Source: Actinomadura litoris
GTDB lineage: Bacteria; Actinomycetota; Actinomycetes; Streptosporangiales; Streptosporangiaceae
Assembly: GCF_009733595.1 (NCBI RefSeq)
Contig: NZ_WOFH01000017.1
Span: forward strand, 20,823-84,822
Reading direction: 5' to 3'
DNA length: 64,000 nt
Below, in pieces: positions 49,434-58,718 of this stretch (position 1 is the first letter of the stretch; each line of letters starts with the position of its first letter). The position numbers and the translations under genes were made by a program. The notes under the pieces are model-generated. The model saw only the letters and a program-made list of their open reading frames with translations. It did not search any database and had not been told where the DNA came from.

Positions 49434-50561
49434 CTAGTCCCTGGTCGCCGCGGCCAGCTGTCCGCAGGCCCCGTCGATCTCCCTGCCCCGAGTGTCGCGC
49501 ACCGTGACCGGAACCCCGTGGGCCTCCAGCCGCCGGACGAACTCGCGCTCGTCCTCGGGCCGGGAGGCGGTCCACTTGGAACCCGGCGTCGGGTTCAACG
49601 GGATCAGATTGACGTGTACGAGGTGCCCGCGCAAGAGCCTGCCGAGAAGATCGGCCCGCCACGCCTGGTCGTTGACGTCCTTGATGAGGGCGTATTCGAT
49701 CGAGACGCGGCGCCCGCTCCGGTCCGCGTAGGCCCAGGCGGCGTCCAGCACCTCGGCGACCTTCCACCGGTTGTTGACCGGCACGAGTTCGTCGCGGAGC
49801 TCGTCGTCGGGCGCGTGCAGGGAGAGGGCCAGGCGTACGGACATGTCCTCGGCGGCGAGCTTCTCGATCGCCGGAACCAGCCCCACCGTGGAGACCGTCA
49901 CCGAGCGTTGGGAGATCCCCAGCCCGGCGGGCGCCGGATCGGTGATGCGGCGCACGGCGCCGATGACGGCCTTGTAGTTGGCCAGGGGCTCGCCCATGCC
50001 CATGAACACGATGTTGGAGACGCGTCCAGGTCCGCCCGGGATGCGTCCGCGCGCCATCGCCCGCGCGCCCGCCGCGACCTGCTCGACGATCTCGGCGGTG
50101 GAGAGGTTGCGGGTGAGGCCCGCCTGTCCCGTCGCGCAGAAGGGGCAGTTCATACCGCATCCCGCCTGGGACGAGACGCACATCGTGGCCCGGTCCGGGT
50201 AGCGCATCAGCACCGACTCGAACAGCACGCCGTCGAACGCCTTCCAGACGGTCTTCAGCGTCCTGCCGCCGTCGCAGTCCAGCTCGCGGACGGGGCTGAG
50301 GAGGTCGGGCAGCAGCTCCGCCACCAGGCGCTCGCGGACCGCGGCGGGCAGGTCGGTCATCTCAGCCGGATCGTCGATCAACCGGGTGAAATAGTGCCGC
50401 GACAGCTGATCGGCGCGGAACGGCTTCTCCCCGAGCGCGACCACCGCCTCGCGCCGTTCGGCGGAGGTGAGGTCGGCGAGGTGCCGTGGCGGCTTGCCCC
50501 GGCGCGGCGCGGCGAAGACGAGCTTCGCCGGGGTCTTCGTGGCATCAGGGGTGGCAGACAT
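49434..50561 (-). CDS. rlmN: Dual-specificity rRNA/tRNA adenine-C2 methyltransferase
   Basis: 375 residues from the ATG at 50561. Radical-SAM enzyme that methylates A2503 of 23S rRNA and A37 of some tRNAs. The Cys cluster is CGMNCPFC at about 125-132, after VCVSSQAG-like entry (ATMCVSSQAGCGMNCPFCAT region). Other motifs are FMGMGEPLANY, VTVSTVGLVPAIEKLA and LALSLHAPDDELRDELVP. The resolving Cys is in GACGQL near the end. Length is normal. It is normally followed in actinobacteria by genes of the dxr segment; here about 36 kb of other genes intervene. Confidence 0.97.
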   Translation of the reverse strand: MSATPDATKTPAKLVFAAPRRGKPPRHLADLTSAERREAVVALGEKPFRADQLSRHYFTRLIDDPAEMTDLPAAVRERLVAELLPDLLSPVRELDCDGGRTLKTVWKAFDGVLFESVLMRYPDRATMCVSSQAGCGMNCPFCATGQAGLTRNLSTAEIVEQVAAGARAMARGRIPGGPGRVSNIVFMGMGEPLANYKAVIGAVRRITDPAPAGLGISQRSVTVSTVGLVPAIEKLAAEDMSVRLALSLHAPDDELRDELVPVNNRWKVAEVLDAAWAYADRSGRRVSIEYALIKDVNDQAWRADLLGRLLRGHLVHVNLIPLNPTPGSKWTASRPEDEREFVRRLEAHGVPVTVRDTRGREIDGACGQLAAATRD

Positions 50562-50689
50562 GGTGCTACCAGTGTCGCAAACCCCGGCCGATGCCTCGTC
50601 CGCCCGACGCGGGCCCGGTTTCCCGCCCGGGACACAAGCGAGACGCGACATCCCTGCACATGACCTTGTTCGCGACTAAGGTGCCGATC

Positions 50690-51835
50690 ATGTCGGTATT
50701 GCGCAGGGGCGCCGTGTCCCCCGGAAGCCCTGCCTCCACGGTGGTCCACGCGGAGGCCAGCCCCTACGGCAGCCGTCGGCTCATCATCGAGACCGACGGG
50801 GACGTCACCGCCGCCTACCTGAGGGACGCGAGGGACTCGGTCGTCGGCGCGGTCTGGGTGGCCAACCACGGTCAGGCCCCGGAGGAGCTCGACCGGTCCC
50901 GGCTGAACTCGGGCAGCGCGCCCCTCCTGCCGCGGTCCCACGTCGGCCACCCGCAGGGGCGCGAGGCGCTGGACGCCGCCTCCCTGGAGGTCGTGTGGTT
51001 CGAGGAGGGCGACGGGGTCGCCGTCCTGGAGGCGGGCGACCCCCTGTTCGTCATTCCGGGATGGTCCGACATGGGACGCGGCATCCCCGGCTACGGCAGG
51101 GACGCCACGGCGCAGAGCCCGTTCGTCTTCCCGCTGGCGGAGGAGATCGAGGACTTCGCGCCGAGGATCGACCGCGCGCGCGAGCACTGGAAGACCTGCC
51201 GGGCGGACGGCTCCTGGGCGGAGTTCCAGCAGTCCGTGCTCGGCCACCTGCTGCAACGGCTCGGGCCGGGCGGCCACTACTGGCACGACGTGGGACGGCA
51301 ACTGGCGGGCGGACGGCCGAGCGTGGCCCCGACCGTGGGCGTGTCGGAGCGCCCCCCAAGAGGCGGACGTGAGTTCACGGTGCTGAGCACCGTGGGGATG
51401 AGCCGCCAGCGCATGCCCACCGTCGAACTGTACGAGGACGACGTCGCGCCGTACGCCAGGATCGAACTCGCCGTGGCGAGCACCCTGCCCAGCCAGCGCG
51501 CGGGCAGCATCTTCCCCTGGCTCGCGCAGTATCCATGGCGGTCGGTGACCTGGTTCGCCCCCGGGGATGTCGTGAAGTGGTACCACGAGGCGCGCACGTT
51601 CCCCCTCGGCAACGGTGAGAGCGCCTGGGAGGGCGTCCTGCTGCTGGAGGATCCGACACGACTCGCGGGGCCGTCCGCCCCCGCCCTGACCGGGTTGACG
51701 GTGCAGGGCGATCCGGTGCGGTGGCTGTGGCTCGTCCCCATCACCGGCGAGGAGCACCGCTTCGCCAAGAGCGACGGGTCGGACGCCCTGGTACGCCGCC
51801 TGGCGCAGCAGGGCCGCTCCTGGGTGGTCTCCTAG
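50690..51835 (+). CDS. SUFU (suppressor-of-fused-like) domain protein
   Basis: 381 residues from the ATG at 50690; other in-frame starts upstream lack support. The SUFU-type domain is in the C-terminal part (about 230-380): TVLSTVGMSRQRMPTVELYE, PYARIELAVASTLPSQ, FPWLAQYPWRSVTWFAPGD and LEDPTRLAGPSAPAL. The N-terminal half (about 1-200) is a separate region of beta-rich character (VVHAEASPYGSRRLIIETDG, AAYLRDARDSVVGAVWVANH). Bacterial SUFU proteins are often immunity or regulatory proteins; no toxin gene is adjacent. It is divergent from rlmN and convergent with cdsA (18 bases apart). Function inferred only from fold similarity. Confidence 0.7.
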   Translation: MSVLRRGAVSPGSPASTVVHAEASPYGSRRLIIETDGDVTAAYLRDARDSVVGAVWVANHGQAPEELDRSRLNSGSAPLLPRSHVGHPQGREALDAASLEVVWFEEGDGVAVLEAGDPLFVIPGWSDMGRGIPGYGRDATAQSPFVFPLAEEIEDFAPRIDRAREHWKTCRADGSWAEFQQSVLGHLLQRLGPGGHYWHDVGRQLAGGRPSVAPTVGVSERPPRGGREFTVLSTVGMSRQRMPTVELYEDDVAPYARIELAVASTLPSQRAGSIFPWLAQYPWRSVTWFAPGDVVKWYHEARTFPLGNGESAWEGVLLLEDPTRLAGPSAPALTGLTVQGDPVRWLWLVPITGEEHRFAKSDGSDALVRRLAQQGRSWVVS

Positions 51836-51853
51836 CCCGCGCACCCGCGCCGG

Positions 51854-52888
51854 TCAGGTCGGGTGGAACAGCTCCAGGAGCAGCCAGACGACCGGGGCCG
51901 TCGCGACCAGCGAGTCGAGGCGGTCCATGACGCCGCCGTGGCCGGGCAGCAGCGTCCCCATGTCCTTGATGCCGAGATCCCGCTTCATCATCGACTCGAT
52001 GAGGTCGCCGACGGTCGCGGTGACGACGGCGGCGAGGCCGATCAGGACGCCCTGCCAGACGCGGCCGTCCTCCAGCAGCCACCACACCAGCCAGCCGCCG
52101 ACGAGCATGCAGGTCAGGGCCGACCCGGTGAAGCCCTCCCAGGTCTTCTTCGGGCTGATCGTCGGCGCCATCCTGTGCTTCCCGAGGAACGACCCGGCGA
52201 AGTAGCCGCCGATGTCGCTGGCCACGGTGGTCGCGATGAAGATGACGATGCGGTGGTCGCCGTCGTCGGGGCGCATGGTGAGCGCGACGAGGCCGCCGAC
52301 CAGCACCAGGTAGCCCGCGACGAACAGGCCCGCGGTGACGTCCCGCACGTACCCGTCGGCGCCCTCGGTCATCCGGGTCATCAGGACGGCGAGGACGGTC
52401 AGCGACACCGACGCGATGACGGCCGTCGAACCCCACACATACGCCACTACGGGCGTGGCGACCATGCCGGTGGCGAGCGGGATGAACGGCACCTGGATGT
52501 CGCGGCTCCTGAACGCCTCGGTCAGCTCGCGCATGCCGAGGAACAGGAAGACGACCATCACGCCAAGGAAGATCTCCTTGACCGTGTAGAGCGACAGCAG
52601 GACCAGCGCACCCAGGGCGCTGCCCACGCCGATGGCGAGCGGGAGGTTCCGGCCGGTCTTTCCATGGCGCTTTGCTTCCGCGCCTCCCTGGCCGGACGAC
52701 TCGCCCGCAAGCGACGCCCCGCCGCGGTCAGTGCCCGGCGTCCCGTCCAGCGAACCTGTCACCTCGGAGGTGCCGTCGAGGGCCTCGTCCAGGGACGAGA
52801 CGTGCGTCCGCCCGGACGGTGAGCCGGACGGGCCGGCCACCGGCTCGTCCGGGGAGCCCGCGGGCTCCCCGGCGTCGTCGAGTCTCAT
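51854..52888 (-). CDS. cdsA: CDP-diacylglycerol synthase
   Basis: 344 residues from the ATG at 52888, overlapping the frr stop by one base (TGATG). It makes CDP-diacylglycerol from phosphatidate and CTP for phospholipid synthesis. About eight membrane helices. The family motif near the C-terminus is present: SPKKTWEGFTGSALTC, then VGDLIESMMKRDLGIKDMG and PGHGGVMDRLDSL, with the catalytic Asp residues. The first about 75 residues are a disordered Gly/Ser/Asp-rich cytoplasmic extension, longer than in most homologues. Confidence 0.96.
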   Translation of the reverse strand: MRLDDAGEPAGSPDEPVAGPSGSPSGRTHVSSLDEALDGTSEVTGSLDGTPGTDRGGASLAGESSGQGGAEAKRHGKTGRNLPLAIGVGSALGALVLLSLYTVKEIFLGVMVVFLFLGMRELTEAFRSRDIQVPFIPLATGMVATPVVAYVWGSTAVIASVSLTVLAVLMTRMTEGADGYVRDVTAGLFVAGYLVLVGGLVALTMRPDDGDHRIVIFIATTVASDIGGYFAGSFLGKHRMAPTISPKKTWEGFTGSALTCMLVGGWLVWWLLEDGRVWQGVLIGLAAVVTATVGDLIESMMKRDLGIKDMGTLLPGHGGVMDRLDSLVATAPVVWLLLELFHPT

Positions 52889-53445
52889 CAAACCTCAAGC
52901 AGTTCGGCCTTCTTGTGCTCAAGCAGCTCGTCGATCTGCGCCACGTACCGGTGCGTGGTGTCGTCGAGCTCCTTCTCGGCACGGCGGACCTCGTCCTCGC
53001 CTGCCTCGCCGTCCTTGACGAGCTTGTCGAGGGTGTCCTTGGCGCGCCTGCGGATGTTGCGGATGGAGATCTTGCTGTCCTCGGCCTTGCCGCCGGCGAC
53101 CTTGATGAACTCCCTGCGGCGCTCCTCCGACAGCTCGGGGAAGACCACCCGGATGACGTTGCCGTCGTTGGTGGGGTTCACGCCGAGGTCGCTGTCGCGG
53201 ATCGCCTTCTCGACCGCCTGCGCGGACGACTTGTCGAAGACCTGGACGATGACCATCCGCGGTTCCGGCAGCGTGAACGAGGCGAGCTGGTTGATCGGCG
53301 TCGGCGTGCCGTAGTACTCCGCCGTGATCTTGTTGAACATGGCGGGGGTGACCCGGCCGGTGCGGATGGCCTGGAAGTCCTCCTTGGCGACCGCGACCGC
53401 CTTCTCCATCTTCTCCTCGGCTTCGAGGAGGGTCTCGTCGATCAC
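52888..53445 (-). CDS. frr: Ribosome recycling factor
   Basis: 185 residues from the GTG at 53445 (GGGAG upstream), exactly the usual length. Motifs are AVAVAKEDFQAIRTGRVTPA, YGTPTPINQLASFTLPEPRM, NPTNDGNVIRVVFPELSEER and RRRAKDTLDKLVKDGEAGED. It releases ribosomes after termination together with EF-G. Part of the conserved pyrH-frr-cdsA order. Confidence 0.98.
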   Translation of the reverse strand: MIDETLLEAEEKMEKAVAVAKEDFQAIRTGRVTPAMFNKITAEYYGTPTPINQLASFTLPEPRMVIVQVFDKSSAQAVEKAIRDSDLGVNPTNDGNVIRVVFPELSEERRREFIKVAGGKAEDSKISIRNIRRRAKDTLDKLVKDGEAGEDEVRRAEKELDDTTHRYVAQIDELLEHKKAELLEV

Positions 53446-53511
53446 TGTGACTCCCGTGTCATCTGGTCGGCCCTGGTCGGTGCGGTTCCGCACCGGATGT
53501 CCGGGCTGCGG

Positions 53512-54300
53512 TCAGCCCTGCGCCGGGCTGACCAGCGTGCCGATCTTCTCACCCCGGACGGCCCGGACGATGTTGCCCTGCCCCATGAGGTCGAAGACCA
53601 CGATGGGAAGCACGTTGTCCATGCAGAGGCTGATGGCCGTGGCGTCCATGACCTTCAGTCCCCGCTGTAGGACTTCACCGTAATCCAAACGGTCGAACTT
53701 GACCGCGTCTGGATTCTTTCGGGGATCGGCGTCGTAGACCCCGTCCACCTGAGTGGCCTTCAGGACGGCCTCCGCGCCGATCTCCAGCGCGCGCTGCGCG
53801 GCGGTGGTGTCGGTGGAGAAGAACGGCTGGCCGAGGCCCGCGCCGAAGATGACCACACGGCCCTTCTCCAGGTGCCGGATGGCCCGCCGGGGGATGTACG
53901 GTTCGGCCACCTGGCTCATCGTGATGGCCGTCTGGACACGGGTGTCCATGCCGAGCTTCTCCAGGAAGTCCTGGAGGGCGAGGCAGTTGATGACGGTCCC
54001 GATCATCCCCATGTAGTCGCCGCGGCCCCGGTCCATGCCGCGGGCGGCGAGTTGGGCGCCGCGGAACATGTTCCCCCCGCCGCACACCACCGCCACCTGC
54101 ACGCCGTCCCGGACGGCCTCGGAGATGGCCTCGGCCACGTGCTGCACGACCTCGGGGTCGATACCGAGGGGCTCGCGCCCGGCGAACGCCTCGCCCGACA
54201 GCTTCAGCAGGACGCGCTTCCAGCCCTCGCGCGGCGCGTGCTGGTCGTTCGGGTCCGACGACGAGGCCGCCGTCGCGCTAGTGGTCGTCTTCTCCGGCAC
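53512..54300 (-). CDS. pyrH: UMP kinase
   Basis: 262 residues from the GTG at 54300, with GAGGAGG upstream. It phosphorylates UMP to UDP; hexameric, cytoplasmic. Motifs are RVLLKLSGEAFAG, VAVVCGGGNMFRGAQL, ARGMDRGRGDYMGMIGTVIN, VDGVYDADPRKNP and MDATAISLCMDN. The first 27 residues (Thr/Ser/Asp-rich) are an actinobacterial-style N-terminal extension. 56 bases downstream of tsf. Confidence 0.97.
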   Translation of the reverse strand: MPEKTTTSATAASSSDPNDQHAPREGWKRVLLKLSGEAFAGREPLGIDPEVVQHVAEAISEAVRDGVQVAVVCGGGNMFRGAQLAARGMDRGRGDYMGMIGTVINCLALQDFLEKLGMDTRVQTAITMSQVAEPYIPRRAIRHLEKGRVVIFGAGLGQPFFSTDTTAAQRALEIGAEAVLKATQVDGVYDADPRKNPDAVKFDRLDYGEVLQRGLKVMDATAISLCMDNVLPIVVFDLMGQGNIVRAVRGEKIGTLVSPAQG

Positions 54301-54356
54301 GTCGGCGGCCTCCTCGTTGCGTCGCGAAATCTCGGGTCCCTGCCTCCAGGGTGCCC

Positions 54357-55193
54357 CTACGCCTGCCCGACCTTGAAGCGGGCGAAGCGGACGACCTTCA
54401 CCCCGGCCTCGTCCAGGACCTTGGCGATCGTCTTCTTGTTGTCCTTGACGAACGCCTGCTCCACCAGCACGAAGTCGCGGAAGTAGGCGTTCACGCGGCC
54501 CTCGACGATCTTGGGGATGGCCTGCTCGGGCTTGCCCTCGTCACGGGTGAGCTGCTCGGCGAGCGCCCGCTCCTTCTCGACCGCCTCGGCGGGGATCTCC
54601 TCGCGGGTGAGGTACTTGGGGGCCATCGCCGCGATCTGCTGGGCGACGTCCCTGGCGACCGCGGGGTTCTCCGCGTCCAGCTCGACCAGCACGCCGGTGG
54701 TCGGCGGCAGGGACGGGTCGGACTTGTGCAGGTAGCTGGCCACGTAGGCGCCCCGGAAGTGGGCGAAGCGGCGCAGCTCCAGCTTCTCGCCGATCTTGGC
54801 GCTGTTCTCCTCGATCAGGGCCTGGACGGTCTTGCCCGGCTCGATCTCGGCGGCCAGCAGCGCGGCGGCGTCGGTGACACCGCTGCCCGCGGCGAACGTG
54901 ACGACCCGCTGGGCCAGCTCGATGAACTGCGCGTTCTTGGCGACGAAGTCGGTCTCGCAGTTGAGCTCCAGCAGCGCGCCGTCGCCGGTGCCGTCGAAGT
55001 GCTCGGCGACCAGGCCGTTCGCGGTGGTGCGCTCGGCGCGCTTGCCCACGTCCTTGGCGCCCTTGAGGCGCAGCAGCTCGGTGGCCTTCTCGAAGTCGCC
55101 GTCCGCCTCCGTCAGGGCGTTCTTGACGGCCATCATGCCGGAGCCGGTCAGCTCGCGAAGCCGCTTGACGTCAGCGGCGGTGAAGTTAGCCAT
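54357..55193 (-). CDS. tsf: Elongation factor Ts
   Basis: 278 residues from the ATG at 55193. It exchanges GDP for GTP on EF-Tu. The N-terminal UBA-like domain reads TAADVKRLRELTGSGMMAVK and the core has LLELNCETDFVAKN and RGAYVASYLHKSDPSLPPTT. It follows rpsB after 84 bases that contain a strong hairpin. Confidence 0.98.
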   Translation of the reverse strand: MANFTAADVKRLRELTGSGMMAVKNALTEADGDFEKATELLRLKGAKDVGKRAERTTANGLVAEHFDGTGDGALLELNCETDFVAKNAQFIELAQRVVTFAAGSGVTDAAALLAAEIEPGKTVQALIEENSAKIGEKLELRRFAHFRGAYVASYLHKSDPSLPPTTGVLVELDAENPAVARDVAQQIAAMAPKYLTREEIPAEAVEKERALAEQLTRDEGKPEQAIPKIVEGRVNAYFRDFVLVEQAFVKDNKKTIAKVLDEAGVKVVRFARFKVGQA

Positions 55194-55235
55194 CGCTCTC
55201 TTCGCTTCTCTCGTCGTTGGTCGTAGGACCCGCGA

Positions 55236-55272
55236 CGGTCCCGGCGGCCCCCTCGGGAGGCCGCCGGGACCG
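55236..55272 (-). promoter_or_regulatory. Intercistronic hairpin between rpsB and tsf
   Basis: A perfect 14-bp stem (55236-55249 with 55259-55272, nine-base loop) lies 5 bases after the rpsB stop, on the mRNA before tsf. Without a T-tract, it may be an attenuator or an mRNA-processing site that sets the S2:EF-Ts ratio, as known from other bacteria. Confidence 0.65.
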
Positions 55273-55277
55273 CGGGA

Positions 55278-56273
55278 TCAAGCCTGCTCGGACTCGGCCT
55301 TCGCCTCGGCGGGGGCGTCGGCGCCTTCCGGCGCGTCGGCGGCCTGCTCGGGCTGGTCGCCGGCCGGCTCGGCCTCGGCCTTGTCGCTCTCGGGGGCGGC
55401 GGCCTCCGCGCCGGAGGCGTCCGGCGCGTCGGCGGCGGGGGCCTCGGCGGGGGCCTCGGCAGGAGCGGCGGCGCCGTCCTGCTTGCCCTCCAGCAGGTCG
55501 CGCTCCCACTCGGCCAGCGGCTCGGCGGCACCGGAGGCGGCGCCCTCGGCGGGCTTCTCGTCCCCGCCCGAGGCGGCGCCGGCGCGGGCGATCAGCCCGT
55601 CGGCGACGGAGTCGGCGACCACGCGCGTGAGCAGGCTGACGCTGCGGATGGCGTCGTCGTTGCCGGGGACGGGGTAGTCGACCTCGTCGGGGTCGCAGTT
55701 GGTGTCCAGGATCGCGACGACCGGGATGCCGAGCTTCTTGGCCTCGTTGACCGCGATGTGCTCCTTCTTGGTGTCCACGATCCAGATGGCGCTCGGAACC
55801 TTCGCCATGTCGCGGATACCGCCGAGGGTGCGCTCCAGCTTGTCCTTCTCACGGCGCAGGCCGAGCAGCTCCTTCTTCGTCATGCCGGAGCCGGCCACGT
55901 CGTCGTAGTTGATCTCCTCCAGCTCCTTGAGCCGGGTGAGCCGCTTGTGGACGGTGGAGAAGTTGGTGAGCATGCCGCCCAGCCAGCGCTGGTTCACGTA
56001 GGGCATGCCGACCCGGGTCGCCTGCTCGGCGATGGACTCCTGGGCCTGCTTCTTGGTGCCGACGAACAGGATCGTGCCGCCGTGCGCGACCGTGGCCTTC
56101 ACGAACTCGAAGGCGCGGTCGATGTAGGACAGCGACTGCTGCAGGTCGATGATGTAGATGCCGTTGCGCTCGGTGAGGATGAAGCGCTTCATCTTCGGGT
56201 TCCACCGGCGGGTCTGGTGACCGAAGTGGACGCCGCTCTCAAGGAGCTGCCGCATGGTGACGACGGGTGCCAT
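55278..56273 (-). CDS. rpsB: 30S ribosomal protein S2
   Basis: 331 residues from the ATG at 56273 (AAGGAG upstream); the open frame upstream is leader. S2 core is at about 1-255: ESGVHFGHQTRRWNPKMKRF, IIDLQQSLSYIDRAFEFV and VGTKKQAQESIAEQATRVGM. An Ala/Glu/Pro-rich tail of about 75 residues follows (GSGEAAAPESDKAEAEPAGD-like), as often seen in Actinobacteria. First gene of the rpsB-tsf pair. Confidence 0.97.
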   Translation of the reverse strand: MAPVVTMRQLLESGVHFGHQTRRWNPKMKRFILTERNGIYIIDLQQSLSYIDRAFEFVKATVAHGGTILFVGTKKQAQESIAEQATRVGMPYVNQRWLGGMLTNFSTVHKRLTRLKELEEINYDDVAGSGMTKKELLGLRREKDKLERTLGGIRDMAKVPSAIWIVDTKKEHIAVNEAKKLGIPVVAILDTNCDPDEVDYPVPGNDDAIRSVSLLTRVVADSVADGLIARAGAASGGDEKPAEGAASGAAEPLAEWERDLLEGKQDGAAAPAEAPAEAPAADAPDASGAEAAAPESDKAEAEPAGDQPEQAADAPEGADAPAEAKAESEQA

Positions 56274-56672
56274 TGCCCGTGTTCTCCTTCTCTGGCCCTG
56301 ACGGGCCGCATTTGGTTGTCTGCCTGCGCCCGGGCACCGCCCCACCGTCGCCCATGAGCGACGGACCGAGGGACAGCGCCCCACCATGTCTGCGGTGGCA
56401 TGCGGACGCGTGAAATCAGCCGCCGGAGTAACCCCAGGCGGCTGTGACCCGGAGCCGTTCCCGAGTCCGGCCCTTCCGCTCACCGGGAGCGGCTTCTCGC
56501 CTCACCACCCGTGGTGGTGGATCGGCGACGGCCTGGCCTGGCCGGTGTCCTTCCGGGCACTGTCACAGATTATCAGGGCGCGGACACCTCCGGGAATCAA
56601 CGATCGGGGCAGTTATCCACAGTTCGCGCTCCCCCTCGACGGGCGGCGCCGGCGGCGGGCAGGCTCCCGGAC
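56274..56672. other. 399-base divergent region between rpsB and the M23 gene
   Basis: It must hold the rpsB promoter and leader and the promoter of the plus-strand peptidase gene. Nothing coding is supported. An exact DnaA-box sequence TTATCCACA lies at 56613-56621, 52 bases upstream of the peptidase start. No clear riboswitch structure was recognised. Confidence 0.5.
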
Positions 56673-57581
56673 ATGACCCTGCTCACCCTGCTGCTCACCT
56701 GCATGATCGTCGCAGCTTCCCCTTTCTCGGGCCCTTCCATGCCTTCGGGGATGGACCGCGCGAGGGCGACGACGCCCTCCGAAGCGCCCGCGAACCTGAA
56801 CGCGCCCTTCCTGAAACCGAACGCGGTTAATGCTGATGTGGGGCGTCGGGCTCTGATCACATCGGTACCAACGCTCCCTTCGGCACCGCCGACCACGCTG
56901 CTACGGGCGGCATCAAGGAGGGGGGTGGATACATGGCGCTGGCCCTTAGGCCCGCCCGCTCCGCGCGTCCTGCGGCCCTTCTCTCCGCCTCCGGCTCCGT
57001 GGGCGGCCGGGCATCGCGGTGTGGATCTCGCCGCGAGTCCGGGCCAGCAGGTCCGCGCCGCTGGTGCGGGCCGGGTCTCGTATGCGGGACGGCTCGCGGG
57101 GCAGGGCGTGGTCGCGATCACCCATGGGCCGCTGCGCACGACGTACCTTCCTGTTCGTCCCGAGGTCCAGGTCGGCCGTCAGGTGCCGCTTGGGGCACGT
57201 ATCGGCGTGCTGGAGGACGGCCCGTTCCATTGCCCGGTCGCCTGCTTGCACTGGGGTCTGCTCCAGGGGCGCGTCTATCTGAACCCGCTCAGCCTGGTCA
57301 TGCGCCGCGTCCGCCTGCTGCCCTACTGGTCGCCGCCTGCCGCGGCTCCCACGCCCTCACCGCAGCCGGAGCCTGACCGCCCGCCCGACCAGGAACCCAG
57401 GCTGGGCCTCCGGGACGCCACGACGGCCACGGGCGGCGCTCTCACGGGGATCGTCCTGACGTACAGCGTCGCGTTCGCATGGCGTCGGGCCCGGATCCGT
57501 CCTGGGCGCCGCCGTCCGCATCGTCCGCCGCCCGGCGTCATAGACCTGGCCCGGGAACGTCGCCTGCGCCGAACCCCCTAG
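56673..57581 (+). CDS. M23-family (LytM-like) metallopeptidase
   Basis: 302 residues from the ATG at 56673. The N-terminus (TLLTLLLTCMIVAASPF) is a signal peptide or anchor. A Pro/Ala-rich region runs to about 100. The M23 domain is at about 85-210: RGVDLAASPGQQVRAAGAGR with the first His/Asp in HRGVDLAA, and HWGLLQGRVYLNPL with the last His. A membrane helix at about 255-275 (ATGGALTGIVLTYSVAFAW) and a basic tail follow. It cuts peptidoglycan cross-bridges. In other actinobacteria it also lies beside rpsB, in the same divergent orientation. A His-rich variation inside the core was not seen. Confidence 0.9.
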   Translation: MTLLTLLLTCMIVAASPFSGPSMPSGMDRARATTPSEAPANLNAPFLKPNAVNADVGRRALITSVPTLPSAPPTTLLRAASRRGVDTWRWPLGPPAPRVLRPFSPPPAPWAAGHRGVDLAASPGQQVRAAGAGRVSYAGRLAGQGVVAITHGPLRTTYLPVRPEVQVGRQVPLGARIGVLEDGPFHCPVACLHWGLLQGRVYLNPLSLVMRRVRLLPYWSPPAAAPTPSPQPEPDRPPDQEPRLGLRDATTATGGALTGIVLTYSVAFAWRRARIRPGRRRPHRPPPGVIDLARERRLRRTP

Positions 57582-57651
57582 CCGACGAGGCCCTCGCGCC
57601 GTCAAGCCCGCCCTCGATCCTTGAGCAGGAGCCCGTAGTCGAATCTTGAGC

Positions 57652-57691
57652 GCCGGCCTGCCGTCGCGCACTCGTCCGACGGCAGGCCGGC
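57652..57691. terminator. Bidirectional terminator between convergent genes
   Basis: A perfect 15-bp stem (57652-57666 with 57677-57691, ten-base loop) sits in the 225-base interval between the convergent M23 and xerC genes. It is the strongest hairpin in that interval; no T-tract on either side. Confidence 0.7.
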
Positions 57692-57806
57692 AAGCGCGCA
57701 ACAAGGGCACGCCGGGCAACAGTCCTCCGGGCGCCAACTCTGGGGCAGCCCCTGTGCGGGCGACCTGGCGCCACAGCCGCGTGTCAGGGGGCGGCGCCAT
57801 GCCCGA

Positions 57807-58718
57807 TCAGGGCTCTTTCTGCCCGCGTGGATGCGCCTGCCGGTGAACCTGCTTGAGCCGCTCAGCCGATACGTGCGTGTAGAGCTGGGTGGTCTGCAAG
57901 GAGGCGTGGCCGAGGATCTCCTGGACGCTGCGCAGGTCCGCGCCGCCCTCCAGCAGATGGGTGGCCGCGCTGTGCCGCAGACCGTGCGGGCTCAGATCAG
58001 GCACCCCGCCGACCTCGGCGATCCGAGCGTGGACGACCCTGCGGGCGGTCGTCGGATGAAGGCGTCGCCCGCGAGTGCCCAGGAAGAGAGCCGGCCCGCT
58101 GTTCTCATTGGCCAACCGGGGCCGGCCGGCACGCACCCAGTCCTGGACGGCGCGGGCGGCGGGTTCCCCCATCGGGACGGTGCGTTCACGCCCGCCCTTC
58201 CCCAGGACGCGGAGGGTGCGGCGCTCGGTGTCCAGGTCGTCGATGTCCAGCCCGCAGAGTTCGCTGACCCGGACGCCCGTGCCGTACAGGGTCTCCAGCA
58301 CGGCCAGGTCCCGCAGGCCGACGGGCCCTTGAACGTCCATCTCGTCCAAGAGCCGCGCCGCGTGGTCCTGGGTGAGGACCCCGGGCAGGTCTCGCGCGCG
58401 CTTGGGAGTGCCCAGGAGCAGTCCCGGATCGTTCTCCAGGAGACCGCGCCGGTGCAGATACCGGGTGAACGTCCGGACGGCGGCGGTACGGCGGGCGAGC
58501 GTCGCGCGGGAGCGCCCGAGGGCGTGCTGGCGGGCGAGCCAGGCACGCAGGACCGAGACGTCGAGTTCCGCGGGCTCCGTCACCCCGACATCGCCCGCGA
58601 AACCGCACAGGTCGTTCAGGTCGCCGAGGTAGGCGCGCAGCGTGTGGGGTGACACGTCACGTTCGGCGCGCAGGTGACGGCCGAACTCCAGGACGGCCTC
58701 CTCCAAGGGGTTGCTCAC
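57807..58718 (-). CDS. xerC: Tyrosine recombinase XerC
   Basis: 303 residues from the GTG at 58718; longer frame to 58796 lacks support. It resolves chromosome dimers at dif sites with XerD. All catalytic residues are visible: Arg150 in GTGVRVSELCG, Lys174 in LGKGGRER, His245 and Arg248 in PHGLRHSAATHLLEGG, His271 in LGHASLQTTQ and Tyr280 in QLYTHVS. The N-terminal SAM-like domain (about 1-100) shows PHTLRAYLGDLNDLCGF. XerC rather than XerD is inferred from synteny next to M23/rpsB and yraN-comM-dprA. Confidence 0.94.
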   Translation of the reverse strand: MSNPLEEAVLEFGRHLRAERDVSPHTLRAYLGDLNDLCGFAGDVGVTEPAELDVSVLRAWLARQHALGRSRATLARRTAAVRTFTRYLHRRGLLENDPGLLLGTPKRARDLPGVLTQDHAARLLDEMDVQGPVGLRDLAVLETLYGTGVRVSELCGLDIDDLDTERRTLRVLGKGGRERTVPMGEPAARAVQDWVRAGRPRLANENSGPALFLGTRGRRLHPTTARRVVHARIAEVGGVPDLSPHGLRHSAATHLLEGGADLRSVQEILGHASLQTTQLYTHVSAERLKQVHRQAHPRGQKEP

